Positions 1 to 5,813 of a stretch of 6,717 nucleotides of DNA are shown in pieces. Below the pieces are notes generated by a model. That model did not search any database. It was not told the origin of the DNA and saw only the letters and a list, made by a program, of their open reading frames with translations. Origin of the DNA: Candidatus Methanophagaceae archaeon (GTDB lineage Archaea > Halobacteriota > Syntropharchaeia > Alkanophagales > Methanospirareceae); NCBI GenBank assembly GCA_013374505.1, contig QENJ01000107.1, forward strand, positions 1 through 6,717, in the 5' to 3' direction. Numbering within the stretch: position 1 is the first letter of the stretch; every line of letters begins with the position of its first letter. A program made the translations under genes and the position numbers.

Positions 1-60
1 TCTTGCCTCGCTACAACATCCTATACCTTTTCTGACAGTATCGCCCCAATTCGCTCGCAT
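1..60 (-). CDS. possible start of an unidentified protein, cut by the left edge
   Basis: On the minus strand an ATG at 60-58 opens 20 codons (MRANWGDTVRKGIGCCSEAR) that stay open to the window edge. It begins 26 bases after the stop of the DUF2149 gene, in the same direction, and an AGGAA stretch lies about eight bases upstream of the ATG as a weak ribosome binding site. This would fit a third gene in the ExbB/DUF2149 operon. The fragment is too short to place in any family, shows no membrane segment, and an open stretch of 20 codons can easily arise by chance. Sequence to the left of the window is needed to tell whether it is a gene. Confidence 0.25.
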   Translation of the reverse strand, partial: MRANWGDTVRKGIGCCSEAR

Positions 61-86
61 TGACCGTTCCTGAATACGTTTACACG

Positions 87-437
87 TCAACCCGCACCTT
101 CTGCGGATTCATTCACCAGTATAAATACCGAGTTATCTCCCTGTTTCAGCTCATACAGCGTGCCGGACGTCTCTATATCACCGGAAACGGTAACCATTTC
201 TTCAGTCGGGGCCATCTCCATCTGCTTACCACGCTCGATTATCTCTTTCATCTTATCAATATCCGTGAGCGCCTCTTGCGCTTGCATCTGTATCAGCAAC
301 GCAACAAGCAACCCCAGTGCAAATATCATTGCCACGTCAAACAGATTCGCAACTCCGCTTAAAGGGTCCACATCTTCGTGTAGTCGGTTTCCTCTTCTCC
401 CACCGTTTCTTCTACTCCTTCGTTTCATGTAACTCAT
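87..437 (-). CDS. DUF2149 family membrane protein, ExbD-like partner of a MotA/TolQ/ExbB channel
   Basis: A 116-residue protein I recognise as DUF2149, a family known mainly from methanogens and relatives. An arginine- and lysine-rich N-terminus (residues 5-18) should lie in the cytoplasm. It is followed by the family signature VDPLSGVANLFDV (23-35), one membrane helix (about 33-50), a charged, helix-prone linker (about 53-73) and a small C-terminal domain (75-112) on the outside. Asp34 sits at the start of the helix, as does the proton-carrying Asp of ExbD, TolR and MotB, so I infer it is the stator subunit of an ion-driven motor. The gene overlaps the ExbB-like gene upstream by 26 bases, which implies translational coupling. 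The first ATG was chosen because AGGGAGGG lies 10 bases before it; a second in-frame ATG at codon 4 is possible. The substrate or process driven is unknown. Confidence 0.85.
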   Translation of the reverse strand: MSYMKRRSRRNGGRRGNRLHEDVDPLSGVANLFDVAMIFALGLLVALLIQMQAQEALTDIDKMKEIIERGKQMEMAPTEEMVTVSGDIETSGTLYELKQGDNSVFILVNESAEGAG

Positions 438-1281
438 CTTTCGTTTGCCCTCCCTTTTTTCTAAAAGCTTCTCGCAGTTTGTTTCTATCCCCCTTATTCA
501 TCTTACCCAGATAATGCCTGAGTCGTTGACTATACCTTTTCTCTTCATCCAAATCGAATTCTTCAAATATCCCTAATTCAAATCCTTCTTCGCTTTCTCT
601 ATCACCGAACAAAATCTCCGATAAATACTCCATATCGCTCATATCCTGCTCATACCACCTACTTCTAACTAGTGAGATAAAAGTCCCAACCAGCCCAGCC
701 ACTAATCCAAGAACCGTTGACCCGAATGCGACAACCAGGTTCTTTGCTAACGTTTCGATGTCACCACCGGCAAGCGCGAGTAGTGCAGGTCCCATCGGAA
801 TCAACGTACCCATCAAACCAAGCATAGGGCCTGCTCGAGTCACAAACCGCGAAGACTCCAGCCTCTTCGTCATCACGCTCTCTAAATCCTGTAATAGCTT
901 TTCAATCTTTACTTCCATTAGTTTCTTACTCTGATGCGCTCTCCGGAACATTGCTAATCGCATGAGAAATATATGCACATATTTAGTAGAACACGCCTCA
1001 CTCAAGATCTCAAAAGCACCGTCCAGGTCTTTTGCATCCAGTAACGCCCTCGCTTTAAACGCACCTCGCTCAAGCGCCACGAAATCGCGGTCCCTTTTGT
1101 GCCACTCATACAGAAACCTTCCGAGCGCTATTAAACTCCATACAATCAAAAGAAATAGGATTATTATCACGGGATACAATAGACTCGTGGAAATGAGGTA
1201 TATCCCCGACTGCGTGGCGGTCGCAAATCCCTCCTGTGCCGAGGTTATATTCATTGCTGTAGCCATATTCATTCTACGCAC
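412..1281 (-). CDS. MotA/TolQ/ExbB-type proton channel protein
   Basis: A 289-residue inner-membrane protein of the MotA/TolQ/ExbB family, which uses the ion gradient to drive work across the membrane together with an ExbD-like partner. Three membrane segments are visible: about 27-57, 147-170 and 179-206. Between the first and second is a cytoplasmic region of roughly 85 residues, and the C-terminal 80 residues are highly charged and cytoplasmic, the usual ExbB topology. The family motif GPMLGLMGTLIPMGPA (151-166) is clear; Thr159 in helix 2 and Thr189 in helix 3 (AFGSTVLGL) match the pore threonines of ExbB. The next gene, DUF2149, overlaps its 3' end and supplies the ExbD-like helix. The start is uncertain: GTG at 1281 has AGGAGG four bases upstream, whereas ATG codons at 1272 and 1266 are 13 and 19 bases from it. 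What it energises is not visible; in methanogens such pairs are often found near CobN-like genes, but none is in this window. Confidence 0.88.
   Translation of the reverse strand: MRRMNMATAMNITSAQEGFATATQSGIYLISTSLLYPVIIILFLLIVWSLIALGRFLYEWHKRDRDFVALERGAFKARALLDAKDLDGAFEILSEACSTKYVHIFLMRLAMFRRAHQSKKLMEVKIEKLLQDLESVMTKRLESSRFVTRAGPMLGLMGTLIPMGPALLALAGGDIETLAKNLVVAFGSTVLGLVAGLVGTFISLVRSRWYEQDMSDMEYLSEILFGDRESEEGFELGIFEEFDLDEEKRYSQRLRHYLGKMNKGDRNKLREAFRKKGGQTKDELHETKE
448..455 (-). promoter_or_regulatory. ribosome binding site of the DUF2149 gene
   Basis: On the minus strand AGGGAGGG precedes the ATG at 437 by 10 bases. It lies inside the 3' end of the ExbB-like gene. It favours the first ATG over the one nine bases downstream. 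Confidence 0.6.
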
Positions 1282-1283
1282 AA

Positions 1284-1291
1284 CACCTCCT
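1284..1291 (-). promoter_or_regulatory. strong ribosome binding site of the ExbB-like gene
   Basis: AGGAGGTG on the minus strand is a full match to the archaeal anti-Shine-Dalgarno sequence. It ends two bases before the GTG at 1281 and 11 bases before the ATG at 1272, so it does not decide cleanly between them. Confidence 0.7.
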
Positions 1292-1354
1292 GTCCTTTCC
1301 CCTACATGCCTTTTGCATTTGATACTTTCCTATTCTTAGCAGCGATTTTGTCAT

Positions 1355-1363
1355 CTATATAAA
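1355..1363 (-). promoter_or_regulatory. TATA box for the ExbB/DUF2149 operon
   Basis: The minus strand reads TTTATATAG here. A start of transcription about 25 bases further on would fall near 1333, giving a leader of roughly 50 to 60 bases that contains the strong ribosome binding site. It is the best TATA-like element upstream of the operon. No transcript data are available. Confidence 0.5.
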
Positions 1364-1416
1364 GATACAATCCACCCATAAATAAGATTTTCGTTTTTTT
1401 TGTGTGATTTTTTATT

Positions 1417-1428
1417 TTTAAATTATAT
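1417..1428 (+). promoter_or_regulatory. TATA box facing the broken secreted-protein gene
   Basis: A TTTAAATTATAT stretch on the plus strand, preceded by a long T-rich tract (1388-1418). Initiation about 26 bases downstream would fall near 1450, some 14 bases before the ATG at 1464. The region is very AT-rich, so a chance match is likely enough to keep confidence low. It is divergent from the promoter of the ExbB operon. Confidence 0.3.
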
Positions 1429-1463
1429 GTAATTATAGGGGTAAAGGCATAGTAAATAACATT

Positions 1464-1696
1464 ATGCGTAAAGATATTAAGACAATCTCACGAAAGGTGT
1501 TAATATAGGGTGTCACGATACTCAGTATCTCGATGCCCTCTGTCGCACCAGTTGTTACTGCAAGCACGTACGCCATCCACAACAAATCCGGCTTTGGGTT
1601 CTACATCCGATGTTGTACGGGATTTAACAGAGTTTCAGGTTAGTGGTGCTGAGGAGACGATTCCGGAAGGTTTCGTATTCGTTATAACCACAATGG
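1464..1696 (+). pseudogene. probable remnant of a secreted or surface protein gene
   Basis: From ATG 1464 the plus strand encodes MRKDIKTISRKVLI and then TAG (1506-1508). Reading on in the same frame gives GVTILSISMPSVAPVVTAS. The two halves together look like a signal peptide: a basic start, a hydrophobic core and a small-residue cleavage site (near VVTA-S). The same frame stays open to a TAG around 1644. The +1 frame from about 1570 carries a better protein-like stretch, including TNPALGSTSDVV and TEFQVSGAEETIPEGFVFV, up to the point where deoxyhypusine synthase starts on the other strand (1697). I read this as a gene broken by a stop and a frameshift and cut at its 3' side. I do not recognise the family. 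Alternatives are TAG read as pyrrolysine, which would not explain the frame change, or chance open frames. Confidence 0.35.
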
Positions 1697-2686
1697 CTAT
1701 GTTTTTTTGTTCTCGTGCATTCTTGTTTGCACCGCAGCCAGGATTAATGGTAATGCTATCGTGACATCAGAATAAAGAGTAACTGCTTTTGCTTTTACGC
1801 CGATTTTACCCCATGATTTCGCTTCATCTAACGTTGCACCACTCAAACCGCCATTCTCCGGCGTATCGGTTGTTATCTGTATAGCATAATCGAACCCTTC
1901 TCGACCATCATCACGTTGTGGCGCTACAAGCGCAGTCTGGAATATAAAGTTTTTTGGTACTCCACCGCCAAGAATTATCGCACCTGTACGTTTCGCATCG
2001 CAGAATATGTCTATCAATTCTTTCATATCATCGAAGGCATCCACGTGTAAAGCCGCTGTTTGTTTATAAATCCACGCATGGAGACCAATCATAGAATCAG
2101 CAATTGCGGGACAGAATACTGGAACATCGCTATCTACTGCACTCTTTAATATAGAATCACGATCCGAGAGGTTTTCGCCTATCGCTTTTGTCAGCGCGCT
2201 TATACTGTAACGCTGATTACCGCTACAATCGAGATCGTCAAAGATACCCCTTACAAACTCTTCTAACATTGCGAATGCCTCATCATGCACGACTATATCG
2301 TATATCCGGTCCATACCCTGTCCTCGTAACCCCGCATCATCTACTGTGTCACTCGCTTCGGACTCTTCCATCTTATAATGATGATGACCAAGAGCTTCGA
2401 TAATGTCATGCACGAGGTTTGCTCCTGTTGTTACCACCACGTCCACGTATCTTTCCCGAATCATGTGTGCAATTACCGTTCGCATCCCCGCGGGTACCAG
2501 TGCACCTGCAATACCGATAAATTTCGTTGTATCATCCTTCAGCATTTCCTCGTATATATCCACCGCTCGGGCTAATCTACCCGCACCGAATGCACAGCCA
2601 CTCAACTCCTGCGCAAGGTCATCTACGCTCATGCCGCTTCTGGTTCTAACTCCTTTTACTTCGGTTAACCGCATTCTCTTCGTCAT
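1697..2686 (-). CDS. dys: deoxyhypusine synthase
   Basis: Transfers the aminobutyl group of spermidine to one lysine of translation factor aIF5A in an NAD-dependent reaction, the first step of hypusine formation; cytoplasmic. The 329-residue protein is of normal family length. Visible signatures, numbered from the chosen ATG: GAGRLARA near the N-terminus, the NAD-site stretches GALVPAGMR and TTGANLVHD, the HHHY motif, CPAIADSMIGLH, GGGVPKNF, and the active-site block SGATLDEAKSWGKI, whose lysine (about 294) forms the covalent enzyme-spermidine intermediate. I use ATG 2686; the frame stays open to a TTG at 2818, but that adds 44 hydrophobic residues foreign to the family and would run through the promoter. 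TTATAAC sits 25 bases before this ATG and there is no ribosome binding site, so the mRNA may be leaderless. It is divergent from the aldehyde oxidoreductase and shows no functional link to its neighbours. Confidence 0.95.
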   Translation of the reverse strand: MTKRMRLTEVKGVRTRSGMSVDDLAQELSGCAFGAGRLARAVDIYEEMLKDDTTKFIGIAGALVPAGMRTVIAHMIRERYVDVVVTTGANLVHDIIEALGHHHYKMEESEASDTVDDAGLRGQGMDRIYDIVVHDEAFAMLEEFVRGIFDDLDCSGNQRYSISALTKAIGENLSDRDSILKSAVDSDVPVFCPAIADSMIGLHAWIYKQTAALHVDAFDDMKELIDIFCDAKRTGAIILGGGVPKNFIFQTALVAPQRDDGREGFDYAIQITTDTPENGGLSGATLDEAKSWGKIGVKAKAVTLYSDVTIALPLILAAVQTRMHENKKT

Positions 2687-2707
2687 TGTGTTCTGTTTTT
2701 TTAGATT

Positions 2708-2714
2708 GTTATAA
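2708..2714 (-). promoter_or_regulatory. TATA box of deoxyhypusine synthase, probably leaderless
   Basis: The minus strand reads TTATAAC centred 25 bases upstream of ATG 2686. That spacing puts the transcription start at or next to the start codon, and no Shine-Dalgarno sequence is present between them. Both points fit a leaderless archaeal mRNA. Confidence 0.5.
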
Positions 2715-2821
2715 CATATGCCTAATAATCCACTGCCGCCATAGACACCAATCGCGCGTGAGATAATAACAATTACAATTGGTATGCCAAAAACATTTTT
2801 TTGATGTAAAAAAAACAAAAC

Positions 2822-2830
2822 TTTTTAAAT
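2822..2830 (+). promoter_or_regulatory. TATA box of the aldehyde:ferredoxin oxidoreductase gene
   Basis: TTTTTAAAT preceded by an A-rich stretch (AAAACAAAAC), a good archaeal BRE/TATA pattern. Initiation about 26 bases downstream falls near 2852, after the in-frame ATG at 2845 but before the ATG at 2863. This placement helps decide the start codon of the gene. Confidence 0.6.
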
Positions 2831-2862
2831 CGCTGTAACATTAAATGATTAGGGTGGTAAAT

Positions 2863-4674
2863 ATGTCGGGGAAAATATTAAGAATAGACTTGACCGCTGA
2901 GAGCTTTAAGGAAGAGGAAACAGACGAGGCGACTTGTAGAAAGTTTCTTGGCGGCAGAGGACTCGGAGCAAAGATTTTATATAACGAGTTACCAGCGGGT
3001 ACTGACCCGTTTTCAGCAGAGAACATCGTTGTCATTGCGACAGGACCTTTAACAGGGACGAAAACACCGAGCAGTGGGCGGCATGTGGTAATTTCAAAGA
3101 GTCCTGCAACGGGTGGCATGACCTTCTCAAGTTCTGGTGGGACATGGGCTGTGGAGTTCCGTAAGACAGGATACGATTTGATAGTGCTAAAAGGAAAAGC
3201 AGAGAAGCCAACTTATTTGTGGATAAGCGATGGCGTTGTGGAATTCCGAGACGCGAGCAAATTCTGGGGTAAGCAGGTAATTGAAGCGGATGATGGGATA
3301 AGAGCGGAGACGGATAAGGAAGCAAAGGTGCTTCAGATTGGTATTGCAGGCGAGAAAAAGTCATACATGTCGGCAATACTGAACGAGAAGTATAGAGCTG
3401 CTGGAAGGACTGGTCTAGGTGCGGTATTAGGGAGTAAGAACCTAAAAGCAATCGCAGTAAAAGGCACGAAGGAGATAGAAGTTGCTAATTCAATTGCGAT
3501 GCGAAGAGCTGCGGACAAGGCGATGAAGATGATTTTGGAGAATGCCGTCACGAAAGAAGAAGGCGCGCTACATACCTACGGAACTGCGGTGCTTACGAAT
3601 ATCATGAATGGCTTGGGGATTTATCCCACGCGGAACTTCCAGACCGGTGTGTTCGCAGATGCGGAAAAGATTTCTGGAGAGAGCATGGCGGAGACGATTT
3701 TTGTAAAGAGAACCGCGTGTTTCGAATGTCCAATGGAGTGTGGCAGGTGGATAAAGATAGATAAAGGCAAATATGCGGGGATAGAAGGCGAGAGTCTTGA
3801 ATATGAGACGACTTGGGCATTCGGTGGTCAGTGCGGTGTTAGCGAGCTGGATGCGCTTGCGAAGGCAAACTATGTGTGTAACGAATATGGCGTGGACACG
3901 ATTTCTTGTGGCAATACCATAGGATTTGCGATGGAACTATTTGGGAGAGGAATCTTAACGAAGGACGATATAGGTTTCGACCTAAATTTCGGTGATGCTG
4001 ATGCGATGGTGCGAATGACAGAACTGATAGCGAAGCGAGAAGGGTTTGGTGACGTTCTGGCTGACGGTACGGTGAAAGCGGCTGAGAAGATAGGAAAAGG
4101 CTCGGACTACTATGCGATGCAGGTGAAAGGACTTGAACTTCCTGCATACGATCCGAGGGGCGCGATGGGCATAGGATTGAACTTTGCAACTGGTAATCGT
4201 GGAGGCTGTCATGTCACTGGATATACGATTGCGGCAGAGGCTGTGGGGGCACCACTGAAAGTTGACCCGCTTGATGCGAGTGATGATAAGGTAGATTTAA
4301 CGATATTATTCCAGAACTTCACTGCTGCTGTGGATTCCGCGGTTAATTGCCTGTTCCTGAGTTTTGCCGTGGGTGCAGAGGTATGGGCTGAGATGATTGC
4401 AGGTGTCGCGGGCTGGGATGGCTATGATGTGGAGGAGTTTTTAAAGACAGGTGAGCGGATATACGCACTCGAAAGGATGTTCAATAAGCGAGAGGGGTTC
4501 GGGCGAAAAGACGACACATTACCTGAAAGACTGATAAAGGAGCCGATGCCTGATGGTCCCGCAAAGGGGAAGGTGCATCCATTGGAGGATATGCTCAAGG
4601 TGTATTACGATAAACGGGGATATGACCACGAGGGACATCCAACGGAGGAGAAATTGAAGGAGTTGGGGTTATAA
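2863..4674 (+). CDS. aor: aldehyde:ferredoxin oxidoreductase (tungstopterin enzyme)
   Basis: Oxidises aldehydes to carboxylic acids and passes two electrons to ferredoxin in the cytoplasm, using a tungsten bis-pterin and one [4Fe-4S] cluster. The 603-residue length matches the Pyrococcus furiosus enzyme (605). Seen here: the N-terminal family block MSGKILRIDLT, the FLGGRGLGAK and SGRHVVISKSPATGG segments of the pterin-binding N-terminal domain, the cluster motif C-x2-C-x3-C (residues 286, 289, 293), the pterin-binding GVDTISCGN (343-351), a His in GGCHVTGY (about 450) near the position of the Pyrococcus active-site His, and the fourth cluster Cys in DSAVNC (496). All four cluster ligands are present, so the enzyme looks intact. 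ATG 2863 is preferred over ATG 2845: GGTGG lies just upstream and the TATA box predicts transcription from about 2852. The exact aldehyde substrate cannot be told. A separate electron-transfer subunit is not adjacent, so ferredoxin is the likely acceptor. Confidence 0.95.
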   Translation: MSGKILRIDLTAESFKEEETDEATCRKFLGGRGLGAKILYNELPAGTDPFSAENIVVIATGPLTGTKTPSSGRHVVISKSPATGGMTFSSSGGTWAVEFRKTGYDLIVLKGKAEKPTYLWISDGVVEFRDASKFWGKQVIEADDGIRAETDKEAKVLQIGIAGEKKSYMSAILNEKYRAAGRTGLGAVLGSKNLKAIAVKGTKEIEVANSIAMRRAADKAMKMILENAVTKEEGALHTYGTAVLTNIMNGLGIYPTRNFQTGVFADAEKISGESMAETIFVKRTACFECPMECGRWIKIDKGKYAGIEGESLEYETTWAFGGQCGVSELDALAKANYVCNEYGVDTISCGNTIGFAMELFGRGILTKDDIGFDLNFGDADAMVRMTELIAKREGFGDVLADGTVKAAEKIGKGSDYYAMQVKGLELPAYDPRGAMGIGLNFATGNRGGCHVTGYTIAAEAVGAPLKVDPLDASDDKVDLTILFQNFTAAVDSAVNCLFLSFAVGAEVWAEMIAGVAGWDGYDVEEFLKTGERIYALERMFNKREGFGRKDDTLPERLIKEPMPDGPAKGKVHPLEDMLKVYYDKRGYDHEGHPTEEKLKELGL

Positions 4675-4678
4675 TCCC

Positions 4679-4690
4679 TTCTTTTATTTT
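4679..4690 (+). terminator. T-rich terminator candidate after the aldehyde oxidoreductase
   Basis: A pyrimidine stretch TTCTTTTATTTT begins four bases after the TAA stop. Archaeal RNA polymerase often terminates at such U-rich runs without a hairpin. Some read-through into the gene at 4723 is possible, since that gene follows by only 48 bases. Confidence 0.4.
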
Positions 4691-4700
4691 GATACGCACA

Positions 4701-4709
4701 AATATAAAA
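4701..4709 (+). promoter_or_regulatory. possible TATA box upstream of the two-helix membrane protein
   Basis: AATATAAAA lies between the T-rich run and the gene. Its centre is only about 18 bases before ATG 4723, closer than usual; initiation near 4730 would favour an ATG at 4756 (codon 12). The spacing conflict keeps this tentative. Confidence 0.3.
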
Positions 4710-4722
4710 GAAGTAAGAAAAT

Positions 4723-5652
4723 ATGGCAACACAAATAACAAAAAAAGCAGATAGTATGAGCAGCGGAAGGAGTCTTCGTCTTACATTCAGTTTGGCTCTC
4801 ATACCGACAGGCGCTGTTTTTGTATTACTTGATGTCAACGATTCCAGTGGTCAATTGATATCTAAAATAGGTTTAGCTTTTATTGTCGCAGGAGTTATAA
4901 GTGCATTCCGAGAAATCGCTATCCTCCGTCTCGAATCGAAAGAGCTGGGTGATTATATTGTCAAAAAAATTTACGATCTTTTTATAGATTTCCCGCTTGG
5001 TACCAGTGGTATCCGATTAGTTGCTCATACTAGAAGGAGATTTGATGGATTTTCTACTTGGTACCTTGCAAGATGCCCGCAAAAGCTATTCTTTGCTGGC
5101 AGATCCGTTCTCCACCGCATAGATGGGGATTTTAGGGACCTTCATATTGGATCCGCGGAAGAGGTGATAGCAAGAAGATTAGAGGAGGGAGCAAGTATTA
5201 CTATTCTATCCCTCGATCCTAGATCGGATATCATTGACAGGCTCGCGAGAGAGGAAAACCAAAATGCTGAACAAATGCGGTCTGACCTTGCCACATCAAT
5301 TGGTATATGTAAGCGGCTCTATGATCACATAACGGGTACTAATTTTGGCCCGCACGCAGAACTGCACATCCGTGTATACGATGAGGTTCCGTACTTTGCC
5401 TATCATAGGGAAGATGACAAAGTCATCGTTGGGTTCTACTTTGCACCAACTCTTGGCTGGTTTTCACCTGCTTTCGAGATTTTAGATAATCGTACACGAG
5501 ATTTCTTTGAGAGACATTTTGAGTCTATCTACAATAATGCTTCAATACTTTTGGAGCATCTGCCAAACTGGAATGATGCTAGATTCGATGAAAAGTTGTA
5601 CAATGAGCTGTACGAGGCTCTGGTTAATAAACTTGGAAGGGAAAGTAACTGA
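4723..5652 (+). CDS. two-helix membrane protein with a PLD-like (DUF5919-type) cytoplasmic domain
   Basis: A 309-residue protein that I cannot name with certainty. Two membrane helices at about 18-36 and 46-67 are joined by a short polar loop, followed by a helical linker (68-90) and a large soluble domain. The soluble part shows LFFAGRSVLHRI (122-133), a helix ending in EEVIARRLEEGASITILSLDP (146-166), and VYDEVPYFAYHREDDKVIVGFYF with SPAFEI (218-253). This order resembles the phospholipase-D-like fold of DUF5919 and related domains, in which ligand-sensing or signalling is suspected. No HxKxxxxD catalytic motif is visible, so phospholipase activity is unlikely. A C-terminal helical region (255-309) follows. 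It lies 48 bases after the aldehyde oxidoreductase in the same direction, with no clear ribosome binding site; codon 12 (ATG 4756) is an alternative start that leaves both helices intact. A membrane-attached sensor or effector role is inference only. Confidence 0.8.
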   Translation: MATQITKKADSMSSGRSLRLTFSLALIPTGAVFVLLDVNDSSGQLISKIGLAFIVAGVISAFREIAILRLESKELGDYIVKKIYDLFIDFPLGTSGIRLVAHTRRRFDGFSTWYLARCPQKLFFAGRSVLHRIDGDFRDLHIGSAEEVIARRLEEGASITILSLDPRSDIIDRLAREENQNAEQMRSDLATSIGICKRLYDHITGTNFGPHAELHIRVYDEVPYFAYHREDDKVIVGFYFAPTLGWFSPAFEILDNRTRDFFERHFESIYNNASILLEHLPNWNDARFDEKLYNELYEALVNKLGRESN

Positions 5653-5660
5653 CCTACTGA

Positions 5661-5807
5661 TCAGTGGAAACGTATGCAGATAGTAAGGATTTGGCTAATA
5701 AGCATTGAATTGCGGAAATCTATTATCAATTGATGGTAATGAAGGACAGAGACAAAGAAGAGAGCAAAGAATTATATCATGTAAATAAAAAACGGACGTT
5801 TTTATAG
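5661..5807 (+). pseudogene. decayed TPR-repeat fragment with an in-frame TGA
   Basis: One frame across this spacer reads SVETYADSKDLANKH, then TGA (5706-5708), then IAEIYYQLMVMKDRDKEESK and ELYHVNKKRTFL up to TAG at 5805-5807. The order NKH-x-IA, then YYQL, then KDRD, then EESKELY follows the TPR unit common in archaeal repeat proteins (NKHGIA, YQLG, DRGD, EEAKELY). A single change of GGA to TGA would account for the stop, since Gly is the expected residue there, and about two residues seem missing inside the unit. No start codon with a ribosome binding site leads into it, so it is probably a leftover of a longer TPR gene. The 24-codon frame from ATG 5733 could be mistaken for a small gene. 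Identification rests on pattern by eye. Confidence 0.4.
5782..5790 (+). promoter_or_regulatory. TATA box candidate for the FrhB/FpoF-type gene
   Basis: TAAATAAAA is centred about 28 bases upstream of ATG 5814. There is no ribosome binding site before that ATG, so a leaderless or near-leaderless transcript is likely. A second AT-rich element, TTTTTATA (5799-5806), is too close to the start to act for it. Confidence 0.35.
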
Positions 5808-5813
5808 AATAAT

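Noticed and set aside
1517..1529. Perfect palindrome GATACTCAGTATC
   Set aside because: The centre is a single base, so it makes only a short hairpin. It has no T-run after it and lies inside the possible remnant; chance is likely.
1510..1764. 84-codon plus-strand open frame as an intact gene
   Set aside because: Its GTG start has no ribosome binding site and its last part is antisense to the conserved end of deoxyhypusine synthase. Only the part up to 1696 is kept, as a piece of a possible remnant.
2687..2818. N-terminal extension of deoxyhypusine synthase up to a TTG start
   Set aside because: It is hydrophobic, foreign to the family, contains the likely TATA box, and the ATG at 2686 already gives normal family length.
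2845..2862. ATG 2845 as start of the aldehyde oxidoreductase
   Set aside because: No ribosome binding site precedes it, it lies only 19 bases from the TATA centre, and the family block begins at the ATG at 2863.
3032..4212. Long minus-strand open frames within the aldehyde oxidoreductase gene
   Set aside because: They are antisense to a fully conserved enzyme, low in complexity and without ribosome binding sites.
5656..5734. Two 10-base palindromes, ACTGATCAGT (5656-5665) and ATCAATTGAT (5725-5734)
   Set aside because: They are different in sequence, do not flank a recognisable element, and palindromes this short are expected by chance; no mobile element or attachment site can be supported.
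5733..5807. 24-codon open frame as a small gene or leader peptide of the F420 flavoprotein
   Set aside because: The same frame continues upstream through a TGA with TPR-like sequence, so a decayed repeat explains it better; no ribosome binding site is present.
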